From contig NZ_CP127295.1 of the NCBI RefSeq assembly GCF_030285665.1, positions 1,178,001-1,242,000 on the forward strand: 64,000 bases of DNA, in the 5' to 3' direction. The first letter of the stretch is position 1, and the number at the start of each line of letters is the position of its first letter. Position numbers and translations under genes: made by a program. Shown piece by piece: positions 56,314-64,000 of the stretch. Below the pieces are notes generated by a model. The model did no database searches and was not told where the DNA came from. It saw only the letters and a program-made list of their open reading frames with translations. The DNA comes from Amycolatopsis mongoliensis. Lineage in GTDB: Bacteria; Actinomycetota; Actinomycetes; Mycobacteriales; Pseudonocardiaceae.

Positions 56314-57414
56314 GTGGACCGTCGTCAGGTACTCGCCTACCGCATCGCCGAGCACGGGCTGCACCGCACCGCGCGGGACGTCGCCGAGCTCGCGGTCGTC
56401 CGGGCGGGGCTGCAGGACAGCATGCGCGACACCGCGCTGCTGGCCGCCGTGGCCCGCGTCGACGGCCGGGTATCCCTCGTGGACGACGACCGGCTCGTCC
56501 TGGCCTGGACGCTCCGCGGCGCGCCGCACTACCACCTGGACCTCGCCGAGGTGACGCGCGCGCTGGTGCCCCTCGACGACGCGGACGCGCTGGCCCGGAT
56601 GCTGTGGCAGCGCAAGGAGCTGGCGGCCACCGGCCTGGCGGCGGCCGACGTGGTCTTCACGGCGGCGGCCGCCCTTCGCGCGGTCGTCACGAAGGAAATG
56701 ACCAAGGGCGCGGTTTCGACGGCTGTGACGAAGAAGCTGCCACCGGAGTTTTCCCGCTGGTGCCGAGGGTGCAACGCCACTCACATCCAGGAGCAGCTGA
56801 TGCGCATCGCGGCACCGCACGCGGGCCTCCGCCTGGTGGCCGGCGCGACCCCGGCGACGCTGGCGCCCCTCGAAGGCCGCGGCCGGATGCGCAAGACCCC
56901 GGACGTCGCCGCGGCGACCTCGGTGGTCGAGTCGTACTTGCGCCTCAACGGGCCGGCGTCGCCGGGGGAAGCGGCGGAGTTCGTGGGGACGGCTCGGGCG
57001 GTCGTGGACAAGACGTGGCCGTCGGACTTGGCCGAGGTGAAGGTCGAGGGCAAGACCCGCTACCTGCCATCGTCGTCTTTGGCGGCGCTGGAGAACCCGC
57101 CCGAGCCGGACGTCGTGCGGCTGCTGCCCCCGCTGGACCCGTTCATCCAGGCCCGCGACAAGGCGCTGCTCGTCCCGGACCCGGCGCGGCGCAAGGAAGT
57201 CTGGAAGATGCTGGGCAACCCGGGCGTACTGCTGGCGGACGGCGACATCGCGGGCACCTGGCGGACCAAGGGCAGCGGGGCGAAGCTGGCGTTCACGGTG
57301 ACGGCGTTCGACCCGCTGCGCCCGGCGGTTCGCGAGGAGGCCGAGGCCGAAGCGGCCCGGGTGGCCGCGGCGCGGGGGTTCGAGAAGCACACGGTCACCT
57401 GGACCGAGTCGTGA
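56314..57414 (+). CDS. AlkZ/HTH_42-type winged-helix DNA-binding protein
   Basis: 366 residues from the GTG at 56314, following AGGAG. The fold matches the YcaQ/AlkZ-like winged-helix family: VLAYRIAEHGLHRT at the N-terminus, RVSLVDDDRLVLAWTLRGAPHYHL (the position of the usual LVRTWCMRGTLH-type motif), VVESYLRLNGPASPGEAAEFVG and VRLLPPLDPFIQARDKALLVPDP. Some members are DNA glycosylases that unhook interstrand cross-links; the catalytic QxR/QxD motif is not obvious here, so enzymatic activity is uncertain. It is probably co-transcribed with the DUF3224 gene under the WYL operator. Confidence 0.75.
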   Translation: MDRRQVLAYRIAEHGLHRTARDVAELAVVRAGLQDSMRDTALLAAVARVDGRVSLVDDDRLVLAWTLRGAPHYHLDLAEVTRALVPLDDADALARMLWQRKELAATGLAAADVVFTAAAALRAVVTKEMTKGAVSTAVTKKLPPEFSRWCRGCNATHIQEQLMRIAAPHAGLRLVAGATPATLAPLEGRGRMRKTPDVAAATSVVESYLRLNGPASPGEAAEFVGTARAVVDKTWPSDLAEVKVEGKTRYLPSSSLAALENPPEPDVVRLLPPLDPFIQARDKALLVPDPARRKEVWKMLGNPGVLLADGDIAGTWRTKGSGAKLAFTVTAFDPLRPAVREEAEAEAARVAAARGFEKHTVTWTES

Positions 57415-57433
57415 GCGGGAGGACGAGTGGGGC

Positions 57434-58531
57434 TCAGGCGTCCACGGCCAGCCGGTAACCGCGTTTCACCACCGTCTGCACGACCTTCCCGCCGCCCAGC
57501 GAAGTCCGCAGCCGCCCGATCGCCGTCTCCACCGCGTGTTCCTCCCCGCCCCCGGGCAACGCCGAGATCAGCTCGCGCCGTGAGACCACCCTGCCGGGCG
57601 TAGCCGCCAACGCCCGCAACAGAGCCATCGGCGCCGGGGCCACCTCGCGCCACTCGCCGTCCACCACCGCCGACTGGCCGCGCAGCTCGATCGACAGCCC
57701 GCCCGCCGAGAACCGCGGCGACCGCGCCAGCAGCGTCTCCGACACGCACCGCGCCAGCGCCCCGATCCGGGCCCGGTGCGGCTGCACCGTCGGCACGCCG
57801 AGCGCCGCCAGCGGGCCGGCCGTGATCGGCCCGACGCAGGCCGCGACGACCGGACCCGACAGCGCCGAGATCAACCCCGGCAGCCGCCCGGTCCGGCGGG
57901 CCAGCGCCACCAGCGAAGCCACCGCCGGCGCGCTCGTGAACGGCAGCGCGTGGATAGACCCCTCCAGCACCCCGTCGAGCAGCCGGTCCACCGGGCCCGG
58001 GTCCACCGGGCCGACCCAGCGGTACACCGAGACCTCGATGACCTCCGCCCCGGCCGCGCGCAGTGCGTCCACGAAGTACGGCAGCGGCTCGCCGTGCAGC
58101 TGCACCGCGATCCGCATGCCCGAGACGTCCGAAGAAAGCAGGTGCTGCAGCAACTCCGCGTTGCTCTCCGACGCCGGCGAGTACGACTCCGAAAGCCCCG
58201 CCGCGCGGATGGCGCCGGTCACCTTCGGGCCGCGCGCCAGCAGCGAAGACGCCGAAAGGCGCGACAGCAGGGCGTCCCCCAGCCCCCAGCCCTCGGCCGC
58301 CTCGAGCCAGCCGCGGAAGCCGATGCCCGTCGTCGCCACCACCGCGTCCACGTGCGACTCCAGCAGCGCCGACGTCGCCGCGTGCAGCTCGGTGTCGTCC
58401 GTCAGCGGCACGATCCGGATCGCCGGGCCGTAGCGGACGCTCGCGCCCTTGCGCACCAGCAGCGCGCCGAGCTCGTCCGCCCGGCGCGCCGCGGTGATGC
58501 CGACCACGAACCCGGTCAGCGGCAGGATCAC
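57434..58531 (-). CDS. Uroporphyrinogen-III synthase fused to a winged-helix DNA-binding domain
   Basis: 365 residues from the GTG at 58531, overlapping nirD by 4 nt. Residues 1-255 are a HemD domain (FVVGITAARRADELGALLVRKGASVRYGPAIRIVPL, VVATTGIGFRGWLEAAEGWGL, AVQLHGEPLPYFVDALRAAGAEVIEVSVYRW). Residues 270-365 are an OmpR/PhoB-like winged helix (LSIELRGQSAVVDGEWREVAPAPMALLRALAATPGRVVSRRELISALPGGGEEHAVETAIGRLRTSLGGGKVVQTVVKRGYRLAV). The same fusion exists as Rv0260c near nitrate genes. It may supply siroheme precursor and regulate the nir operon in response to tetrapyrrole state; the regulatory half is inference. Confidence 0.86.
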   Translation of the reverse strand: MILPLTGFVVGITAARRADELGALLVRKGASVRYGPAIRIVPLTDDTELHAATSALLESHVDAVVATTGIGFRGWLEAAEGWGLGDALLSRLSASSLLARGPKVTGAIRAAGLSESYSPASESNAELLQHLLSSDVSGMRIAVQLHGEPLPYFVDALRAAGAEVIEVSVYRWVGPVDPGPVDRLLDGVLEGSIHALPFTSAPAVASLVALARRTGRLPGLISALSGPVVAACVGPITAGPLAALGVPTVQPHRARIGALARCVSETLLARSPRFSAGGLSIELRGQSAVVDGEWREVAPAPMALLRALAATPGRVVSRRELISALPGGGEEHAVETAIGRLRTSLGGGKVVQTVVKRGYRLAVDA

Positions 58532-58872
58532 GGGCTCTCCACTTCGACCACGCCCTCTCGCACGCGCACTTCGTACACCGGGACCGACACGTCCTCGGCG
58601 TCCAGGCACCGTCCGCTGTCGAGCGCGAACCGCTCCTTGTAGACCGGCGACGCGACCACGGGCACGCCGCCCGCGTCCCCGACGATGCCGCGCGAGAGCA
58701 CCGCCGCGCCGCTGCAGGGGTCCCAGTTGGACAGGGCGTACCACCGGTCGCCGGGCAGGTGGAAGACGGCCACCTGCACGCCGCCGTCGAACAGCGCGGC
58801 GACCCCCGCGTACTCCGGGACCGAAGCGGCCGGGCAGACCGCCGTCCAGGTTCGTTCGATCGACGTCGTCAT
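58528..58872 (-). CDS. nirD: NADH-dependent nitrite reductase small subunit NirD
   Basis: 114 residues of the Rieske-like NirD fold: WTAVCPAASVPEYAGVAALFDGGVQVAVFHLPGDRWYALSNWDPCSGAAVLSRGIVGDAGGVPVVASPVYKERFALDSGRCLD. As usual for NirD, the iron-sulfur ligands of true Rieske proteins are missing. It partners NirB in reducing nitrite to ammonium. It overlaps both nirB and the HemD fusion gene by ATGA/GTGA. Confidence 0.9.
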   Translation of the reverse strand: MTTSIERTWTAVCPAASVPEYAGVAALFDGGVQVAVFHLPGDRWYALSNWDPCSGAAVLSRGIVGDAGGVPVVASPVYKERFALDSGRCLDAEDVSVPVYEVRVREGVVEVESP

Positions 58873-61376
58873 CGGCGCACCTCCGGGACTCCCAGCATCA
58901 CGGGCACTTTCTGCTCCCGCTCCGACCGGAACGAGATCGCCGGGTCGGGCGCGCCCGGCGCGTTGACGAAGGACGTGAACCGGGCCAGCTTCTCCGGGTC
59001 CTCGAGCACGCCCTTCCACTCGTCGGCGTAGTTGTCGACGTGCTTGGCCATCGCCGCGTCGAGGTCCTCGCAGATGCCGAGCGAGTCGTCGACGATCACC
59101 GCGCGCAGGTGGTCGAGGCCGCCTTCGAGCTCTTCGATCCACGGCGCCGTCCGCTGCAGCCGGTCGGCGGTGCGCACGTAGAACATCAGGAACCGGTCGA
59201 TGGTCCGGATCAGCGTCTCGGTGTCCACATCGGACACGAGCAGCTCGGCGTGCCGCGGCGTCGTGCCGCCGTTGCCGCCGACGTAGAGGTTCCAGCCGTT
59301 CTCGGTCGCGATGATCCCGAAGTCCTTGCTCCGCGCCTCCGCGCACTCCCGCGCGCACCCCGAAACCGCCGACTTGAGCTTGTGCGGCGACCGCAGGCCG
59401 CGGTAGCGCAGCTCCAGTTCGATCGCCAGGCCGACGCTGTCCTGCACGCCGTAGCGGCACCACGTCGACCCGACGCACGACTTCACCGTGCGCAGCGCCT
59501 TGCCGTAGGCGTGCCCGGACTCGAACCCGGCGTCCACGAGCTTGCGCCAGATCAGCGGCAGCTGGTCCACGGTCGCCCCGAACAGGTCGATCCGCTGGCC
59601 GCCGGTGATCTTGGTGTACAGCCCGAACTCCTGGGCGACCTGGCCGATCACGATCAGCTTCTCCGGCGTGATCTCGCCGCCGGGGATCCGCGGGACCACC
59701 GAGTACGTGCCGTTGCGCTGCAGGTTCGCCAGGTACCGGTCGTTGGTGTCCTGCAGCGTCATCTGCTCGCCGCCGAGCACGTGCCCGTTGCCGAGGGTGG
59801 CCAGGATGGACGCCACCGCGGGCTTGCAGATCGCGCAGCCGCTGCCCGAGCCGTAGCGGCCGATCAGCTCGCTGAACGTCGTGATGCGCGTGGCCTGGAC
59901 GATCTCGAACAGCTCCGCGCGCGACTGCGGGAAGTGCTCGCACACGGCCTTCGACTGCTCGACACCGCACGCCGTCAGCAGCTTGCCGAGCAGCGGGACG
60001 CACGAACCGCACGCGGTGCCGGCGCGGGTGCACGCCTTGAGCTTGCCCACGGTGTCGCAGCCGTCCTCGTGGACCGCGCGGGTGATCGCGCCCTTGGACA
60101 CCGCGTTGCACGAACAGATCTGCGCCGCGTCGGGCAGCGCGTCGACACCGACCGCGGCGCCACCGCCGGCCGGGGCGAGGATCGCGCCTGGTTCGGCGGG
60201 CAGCGGACGGCCGACCAGCGCGCGCAGGGTGTTGTACTCGGTCGCGTCGCCGACGAGCACGCCGCCGAGCAGCGTCTTGCCGTCGTCGGTGACCACGAGC
60301 TTCTTGTACGTCCCGGCGACCGCGTCGTTGACGGCGACCTCCAGGGCGCCCTCGGTGGTCGCGTGCGCGTCGCCGAAGGAAGCGACGTCGACGCCCATCA
60401 GCTTCAGCTTCGTGGACGTGTCCGGCTCCGGGAACTCCCCGGAACCGCCGGTGAGCTGGGCGGCGACGATCTCCGCCATCGCGTACCCGGGGGCGACGAT
60501 GCCGTAGACGCGACCGTCGACGGCCGCGCACTCACCGATCGCGTACACCGACGGATCGCTGGTGCGGCACGACGCGTCGGTCAGCACCCCGCCGCGCGGG
60601 CCGACGTCGAGACCGGACTGCCGGGCGAGGTCGTCCCGCGGCCGGACACCGGCCGAGAACACGACGAGGTCGACGTCCAGCTCGGTGCCGTTGCCCAGCT
60701 TGGCGACCAGCCGGGAGCCGTCGGCCTCGATGGCGTCGGTCGAAGTTCCCGTGTGGACGGTGACGTCGAGGCCGGTGATGAGCCGGCGCAGCAGCGAGCC
60801 GCCGCCCTCGTCGACCTGCAGCGGCATCAGCCGCGGCGCCATCTCGACGACGTGCGGGGAGAGTCCCATGTCCCGCAACGCCTTCGCGGCCTCCAGGCCG
60901 AGCAGGCCACCGCCGATGACGACGGCCGAGCGCCGCCCGCGTCCGGGCTTGTCGACCGCGGCCGCGCGGATCGCGTCGAGGTCCTCGATGGTCCGGTAGA
61001 CGAAGCAGCCGGGCAGGTCGTGCCCGGGCACCGGCGGCACGAACGGCCGTGAGCCGGTGGCCAGCACGAGCGCGTCGTAGGGCACCGTGGCCCCGGACGC
61101 CGTGGTGACGGACTTGGCCGACCGGTCCACCGCCGTCACCAGCTCGCCGAGCCGCAGGTCGACGTGCGGGTCCCCCGCGTAGTCCGCCCCCGGGAGGGCG
61201 AGCGCCGCGGGGTCCCAGGTGTCCACGTAGGACGTCAGCGCCACCCGGTCGTACGCCGGACGCGGCTCCTCGGCCAGGACGACGACGTGCCAGTTCCCGT
61301 CGGGGTCTTCCGCGCGCACCGCCTCCACGAGCCGGTGGGCGACCATGCCGTGTCCGGCGACGACCAGGGTGGGCAT
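58869..61376 (-). CDS. nirB: NADH-dependent assimilatory nitrite reductase large subunit NirB
   Basis: 835 residues. FAD/NADH domains: VVAGHGMVAHRLVEAV, LVLATGSRPFVPPVPG, AVVIGGGLLGLEAAKALRD and VYAIGECAAVDGRVYG. A BFD-like [2Fe-2S] region has QICSCNAVSKGAI...TACGSCVPLL. The siroheme/[4Fe-4S] domain ligands are SCVGSTWCRYG and SGCARECAEARSKDFGI. It transfers six electrons from NADH to nitrite, giving ammonium. The siroheme it needs fits the HemD gene downstream in the same operon. It starts 1 nt after the narK stop. Confidence 0.93.
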   Translation of the reverse strand: MPTLVVAGHGMVAHRLVEAVRAEDPDGNWHVVVLAEEPRPAYDRVALTSYVDTWDPAALALPGADYAGDPHVDLRLGELVTAVDRSAKSVTTASGATVPYDALVLATGSRPFVPPVPGHDLPGCFVYRTIEDLDAIRAAAVDKPGRGRRSAVVIGGGLLGLEAAKALRDMGLSPHVVEMAPRLMPLQVDEGGGSLLRRLITGLDVTVHTGTSTDAIEADGSRLVAKLGNGTELDVDLVVFSAGVRPRDDLARQSGLDVGPRGGVLTDASCRTSDPSVYAIGECAAVDGRVYGIVAPGYAMAEIVAAQLTGGSGEFPEPDTSTKLKLMGVDVASFGDAHATTEGALEVAVNDAVAGTYKKLVVTDDGKTLLGGVLVGDATEYNTLRALVGRPLPAEPGAILAPAGGGAAVGVDALPDAAQICSCNAVSKGAITRAVHEDGCDTVGKLKACTRAGTACGSCVPLLGKLLTACGVEQSKAVCEHFPQSRAELFEIVQATRITTFSELIGRYGSGSGCAICKPAVASILATLGNGHVLGGEQMTLQDTNDRYLANLQRNGTYSVVPRIPGGEITPEKLIVIGQVAQEFGLYTKITGGQRIDLFGATVDQLPLIWRKLVDAGFESGHAYGKALRTVKSCVGSTWCRYGVQDSVGLAIELELRYRGLRSPHKLKSAVSGCARECAEARSKDFGIIATENGWNLYVGGNGGTTPRHAELLVSDVDTETLIRTIDRFLMFYVRTADRLQRTAPWIEELEGGLDHLRAVIVDDSLGICEDLDAAMAKHVDNYADEWKGVLEDPEKLARFTSFVNAPGAPDPAISFRSEREQKVPVMLGVPEVRR

Positions 61377-61377
61377 C

Positions 61378-62736
61378 TCAGACCTCCGCTCCCGCGAGCG
61401 CCAGACCGCGCTCACTCGTGGGCTGTTCGGCGGGCTTGCGCAGGTAGACCGCCCAGGTGACGGCGAAGCACAGCCCGTAGAAGACCAGGAACCCGATGAA
61501 GGCGGGCACCCCGCTCTTCGCGTCGGCGAACGACTGCCGGAACGCGAGGTTGATGAACAGGCCGCCCTCGGCGCCGATCGCCCCGGCCAGGCCGATCAGC
61601 GCGCCCGAGAACCGGCGGGCCTTGAGCAGTTCGGCCGCTTCCTCGGCGCCGTTCGCGATCGCGACCTTCGCCTTGGCCCGGAAGATCGCCGGGATCATCT
61701 TGTACGTCGAGCCGTTGCCGATGCCGGTGAGCACGAACAGCACGATGAACGCGATCGTGAACAGCGCCAGGGACTTCGACGTCGACGCGAGGATCAGCAC
61801 GACCGTGGCCAGCGCCATCCCGGTGAACGTGAAGAAGGTGATCTTGCCGCCGCCGATCCGGTCGGCCAGCCAGCCGCCCGCCGGCCGCGAGAGCGAGCCG
61901 AGCAGCGGGCCGAGGAACGTCACCGCGGCCGCCTGCAGCGGGGTGCGGCCGAACTGGTTCTGCAGCACCAGGCCGAAGGCGAAGCTGTAGCCGATGAACG
62001 AGCCGAACGTGCCGACGTAGAGGAACGACATCACCCACGTGTGCGGGTCCTTGACGACCTCGCGCATGGCCTTGGTGTCGCCCTTCACGGAGGCGAGGTT
62101 GTCCATGCAGAAGTACGCGCACACCGCGGCGACGACGATCAGCGGGATGTAGACGTAGAGCACGATCCGCGGCGCCGTCGCGCCCGCGGTGCCGATCACC
62201 AGGAGCCCGACCAGCTGGATCGCCGCGACGCCGAGGTTGCCGCCCCCGGCGTTGAGGCCGAGCGCCCAGCCCTTGTGCTTCTCCGGGTAGAAGGTGTTGA
62301 TGTTCGTCATCGACGACGCGAAGTTGCCGCCGCCGACGCCGCCGAGGGCCGCGACCAGCAGGAACGTGCCGAGTGACGTGCCCGGGTGCAGCACCACCGC
62401 GGCCAGCACCGTCGGGATCAGCAGCAGCGCGGCGCTGACGACCGTCCAGTTGCGCCCGCCGAACTTCGCCACGGCGAAGGTGTAGGGCAGCCGCATCAGG
62501 CCGCCGATCAGCGTCGGCGTCGAGACGAGCAGGAACTTGTCGGCGGCGGAGAACCCGTAGTCCTTGCCCATGAACAGGACGATGACCGACCACAGGGTCC
62601 AGATGGAGAAGCCGATGTGCTCGGCGAAGACCGAGAACCACAGGTTGCGGCGGGCGACCTTCTTGCCGGTCGCCTCCCAGAACTCCTCGTTCTCCGGCTC
62701 CCAGTGCTCGATCCAGTGCTTTCCTTGGTGCGCCAC
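61378..62736 (-). CDS. narK: Nitrate/nitrite transporter NarK (NNP family, MFS)
   Basis: 452 residues from the GTG at 62736, chosen because AAGGAG lies 6 nt upstream; the ATG at 62769 (11 residues longer, ATGA overlap with the upstream gene) is an alternative. Twelve-helix MFS with the NNP nitrate signature GGVGGGNFASSMTNINTFYPEKHKGWALGLNAGGGNLG and a second one in the C-terminal half (GIGNGSTYKMIPAIF). N-terminal HWIEHWEPENEEFWEATGKKVARRNLWFSVFAEHIGFSIW is typical of actinobacterial NarK. It imports nitrate or exports nitrite for the NirBD enzyme. Confidence 0.9.
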   Translation of the reverse strand: MAHQGKHWIEHWEPENEEFWEATGKKVARRNLWFSVFAEHIGFSIWTLWSVIVLFMGKDYGFSAADKFLLVSTPTLIGGLMRLPYTFAVAKFGGRNWTVVSAALLLIPTVLAAVVLHPGTSLGTFLLVAALGGVGGGNFASSMTNINTFYPEKHKGWALGLNAGGGNLGVAAIQLVGLLVIGTAGATAPRIVLYVYIPLIVVAAVCAYFCMDNLASVKGDTKAMREVVKDPHTWVMSFLYVGTFGSFIGYSFAFGLVLQNQFGRTPLQAAAVTFLGPLLGSLSRPAGGWLADRIGGGKITFFTFTGMALATVVLILASTSKSLALFTIAFIVLFVLTGIGNGSTYKMIPAIFRAKAKVAIANGAEEAAELLKARRFSGALIGLAGAIGAEGGLFINLAFRQSFADAKSGVPAFIGFLVFYGLCFAVTWAVYLRKPAEQPTSERGLALAGAEV

Positions 62737-62765
62737 GGCGTTCTCCTTCGTGCGGGTCGGGTTCG

Positions 62766-64000
62766 TCATTGCGCCGCGAGCCAGTTGGCGATGCCGCCGA
62801 CGGTGTCGGTGCACCCGCCGCAGCCCGTCGTGGCTCGCGTGGCCCGCGCCAGTGCGGGGGTGTCGGTGGCCCCGGCTTTCCAGGCCTCGATCAGCCGGCC
62901 CTTGGTGACGTTGTTGCAGCGGCAGATCACCGCCGCCGCGGGCAGGTCGGCCGGGCTGGCCGCCGGGGTGCTGCCGGCGGGGAGCGCGCGGCCCAGCAGC
63001 ACGGCGAGCCGGTCGTCGGGCAGCAGCGTGCCGCGGTCGTGGAACTGCGTGATGGTCGCGGCCGCGTCCGGCAGGCCGAGCAGGATCGCCCCGGTGACGC
63101 GGTTTTCGCGGACGACGAGCTTGCCGTACCGGCCGCCGGTGGGGTCGTTGAAGGTCAGCACCTCGGCGTCGCCGTCGGACGCTTCGAGCTGCGTCTCCCC
63201 CAGCGCGGCGAGGTCGATGCCGCGGGCCTTGAGCCGGGTCACGGCCGTCGTTCCGCGGTAACGGGCGGCCGCGTTCGTGCCGGTCAGGACGTCCGCGAGG
63301 ACCGAGGCCTGCTCCCACGCCGGCTGGATGAGCCCGGCGGGGGCGCCGGGGTGGCGGGCGCAGTCGCCGAGGGCGTGGATGCGGCCGTCGCTGGTGCGCA
63401 GCACGTCGTCCACGACGATGGCGCCGTCGACGTCGAGGCCGGCCTCGACGGCCAGGCGCGTCTCGGCGCGGACGCCGGCGGCGACCACGACGAGGTCGGC
63501 CGGCACGAGCGTGCCGTCGTCGAGCTTGAGGCCGTCGCCGGGCAGGTAGCGGGCGGCGGTGGCGCCGAACCGGAAGGTGACGCCCATGTCGGTGAGCTGC
63601 CGGGCCAGCACGTGCCCGGCGGCCGGGTCGAGCTGGCGCTCCATGACGTGCCCGAGCGGGTGCACGACCGTCACCTGGTTGCCGCGCCCGGCCAGGCCGC
63701 GGGCGGCTTCGAGGCCGAGCAGGCCACCGCCGAGCACCGCGACCGGTGCGCCGAAGCGGGCGGCGTCGAGGATCTTGGCGCAGTCGTCGAGGCTGCGGAA
63801 GGCGACCACGCCCGGTCCGGCTTCGAGGCCTTCGACCGGCGGGATCCACGGGTTGGCGCCGGTGGCCAGCACCAGCGCGTCGTAGTCCACGCATGCTCCG
63901 TCGCCGAGCTCGACGCAGCGCTTCTCGCGGTCGATCCGGGCGACGTCGACGCCGAGCCGCAGGTCGATGTTGTGCCGCGCCGCCCATTCGTCGTCGTGCA
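62766..64000 (-). CDS. FAD-dependent oxidoreductase with BFD-like [2Fe-2S] domain (NirB-N/NasC-like), partial
   Basis: The stop is at 62766-62768 and the N-terminus runs off the window end. Visible: DYDALVLATGANPWIPPVEGLE, VAVLGGGLLGLEAARGLAGRGNQVTVV (NADH site), RIHALGDCARH and a C-terminal CRCNNVTKGRLIEAW...ATTGCGGCTDTVGGI, the BFD-like [2Fe-2S] domain. This resembles the electron-transfer half of NirB and the NADH-dehydrogenase component of assimilatory nitrate reductase. It is the first visible gene of the operon leading into narK-nirB-nirD, and an assimilatory nitrate reductase gene is likely upstream, outside the window. Confidence 0.82.
   Translation of the reverse strand, partial: HDDEWAARHNIDLRLGVDVARIDREKRCVELGDGACVDYDALVLATGANPWIPPVEGLEAGPGVVAFRSLDDCAKILDAARFGAPVAVLGGGLLGLEAARGLAGRGNQVTVVHPLGHVMERQLDPAAGHVLARQLTDMGVTFRFGATAARYLPGDGLKLDDGTLVPADLVVVAAGVRAETRLAVEAGLDVDGAIVVDDVLRTSDGRIHALGDCARHPGAPAGLIQPAWEQASVLADVLTGTNAAARYRGTTAVTRLKARGIDLAALGETQLEASDGDAEVLTFNDPTGGRYGKLVVRENRVTGAILLGLPDAAATITQFHDRGTLLPDDRLAVLLGRALPAGSTPAASPADLPAAAVICRCNNVTKGRLIEAWKAGATDTPALARATRATTGCGGCTDTVGGIANWLAAQ

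Noticed and set aside
1..64000. Genomic island, prophage, IS element, CRISPR array or toxin-antitoxin locus.
   Set aside because: Base composition and codon style are even, no transposase, integrase or phage genes appear, and no regularly spaced repeats were seen.

Overview
The window is gene-dense, uniformly high-GC actinobacterial chromosome. It has strong G/C third-position bias, many GTG starts, 4-nt ATGA/GTGA overlaps, several apparently leaderless genes with a TANNNT box about 6 nt before the start codon, an IdeR/DtxR-type iron box, and the AdnAB end-resection pair used by mycobacteria and relatives in place of RecBCD. Gene content and order match Pseudonocardiales, and Amycolatopsis or a close relative is my best guess. 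That is an inference from gene order and style, not from a marker gene. I see no rRNA, tRNA, insertion sequence, prophage or CRISPR array, and no gene-free stretch longer than 300 bases.

Layout. 0-6.1 kb: the end of an ECF sigma factor with its anti-sigma factor, a large ATP-binding LuxR-type regulator, a dimethylsulfone monooxygenase (SfnG) and an ArsB/SLC13-type permease. 6.2-10.8 kb (minus strand): a GT-C membrane glycosyltransferase, an RNase H/phosphatase fusion, a zinc-ribbon coiled-coil protein and a Nif3-like protein. 10.8-13.6 kb: secreted chorismate mutase, a 20-residue cysteine-rich micropeptide gene, a low-molecular-weight phosphatase, SURF1 and a PaiB-like flavin protein. 13.6-17.3 kb: CobD/CbiB and a gluconate module (GntR repressor divergent from GntK-GntP, with a twin operator). 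17.4-18.2 kb: an ArsR/AHSA1 pair. 18.3-25.1 kb: a six-gene operon (ROK repressor, sugar ABC importer, GH4 enzyme, sugar kinase) in the same order as the chitosan-oligosaccharide operon csnREFGHK. 25.3-32.7 kb: an orphan protein, NudC, an M16 peptidase pair and two tandem DUF2207 membrane proteins.

32.8-44.3 kb is an envelope-related cluster: two paralogous membrane-anchored zinc peptidases, RDD and SpoIIM-like membrane proteins, a secreted lectin-like protein, and an operon of a multi-pass membrane protein, DUF4129, DUF4350, MoxR AAA ATPase and DUF58. It resembles the MoxR/DUF58/SpoIIM/RDD neighbourhood of mycobacteria (Rv3691-Rv3695 region). 44.4-53.9 kb: a K+-channel/RCK protein, a frameshifted DoxX-like gene, adnB-adnA, a cysteine-less MGMT-like (ATL) protein and an iron-regulated siderophore-interacting protein. 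The channel-adnB-adnA-MGMT order matches Rv3200c-Rv3204. 54-64 kb: two uroporphyrinogen-III synthase paralogs (one fused to a winged helix), a WYL regulator, DUF3224, an AlkZ-like protein, and the nitrite/nitrate operon (partial FAD/BFD oxidoreductase, NarK, NirB, NirD, HemD-wHTH), which joins nitrite reduction to a siroheme precursor step.

The features that most need a second look are the 20-residue, 7-cysteine micropeptide gene with a near-ideal ribosome binding site; a set of unusually long, near-perfect inverted repeats at gene boundaries, including one inside the adnAB operon; the two-part peptidase/MoxR membrane cluster; and the DoxX gene broken exactly at an X-XXY-YYZ heptamer.
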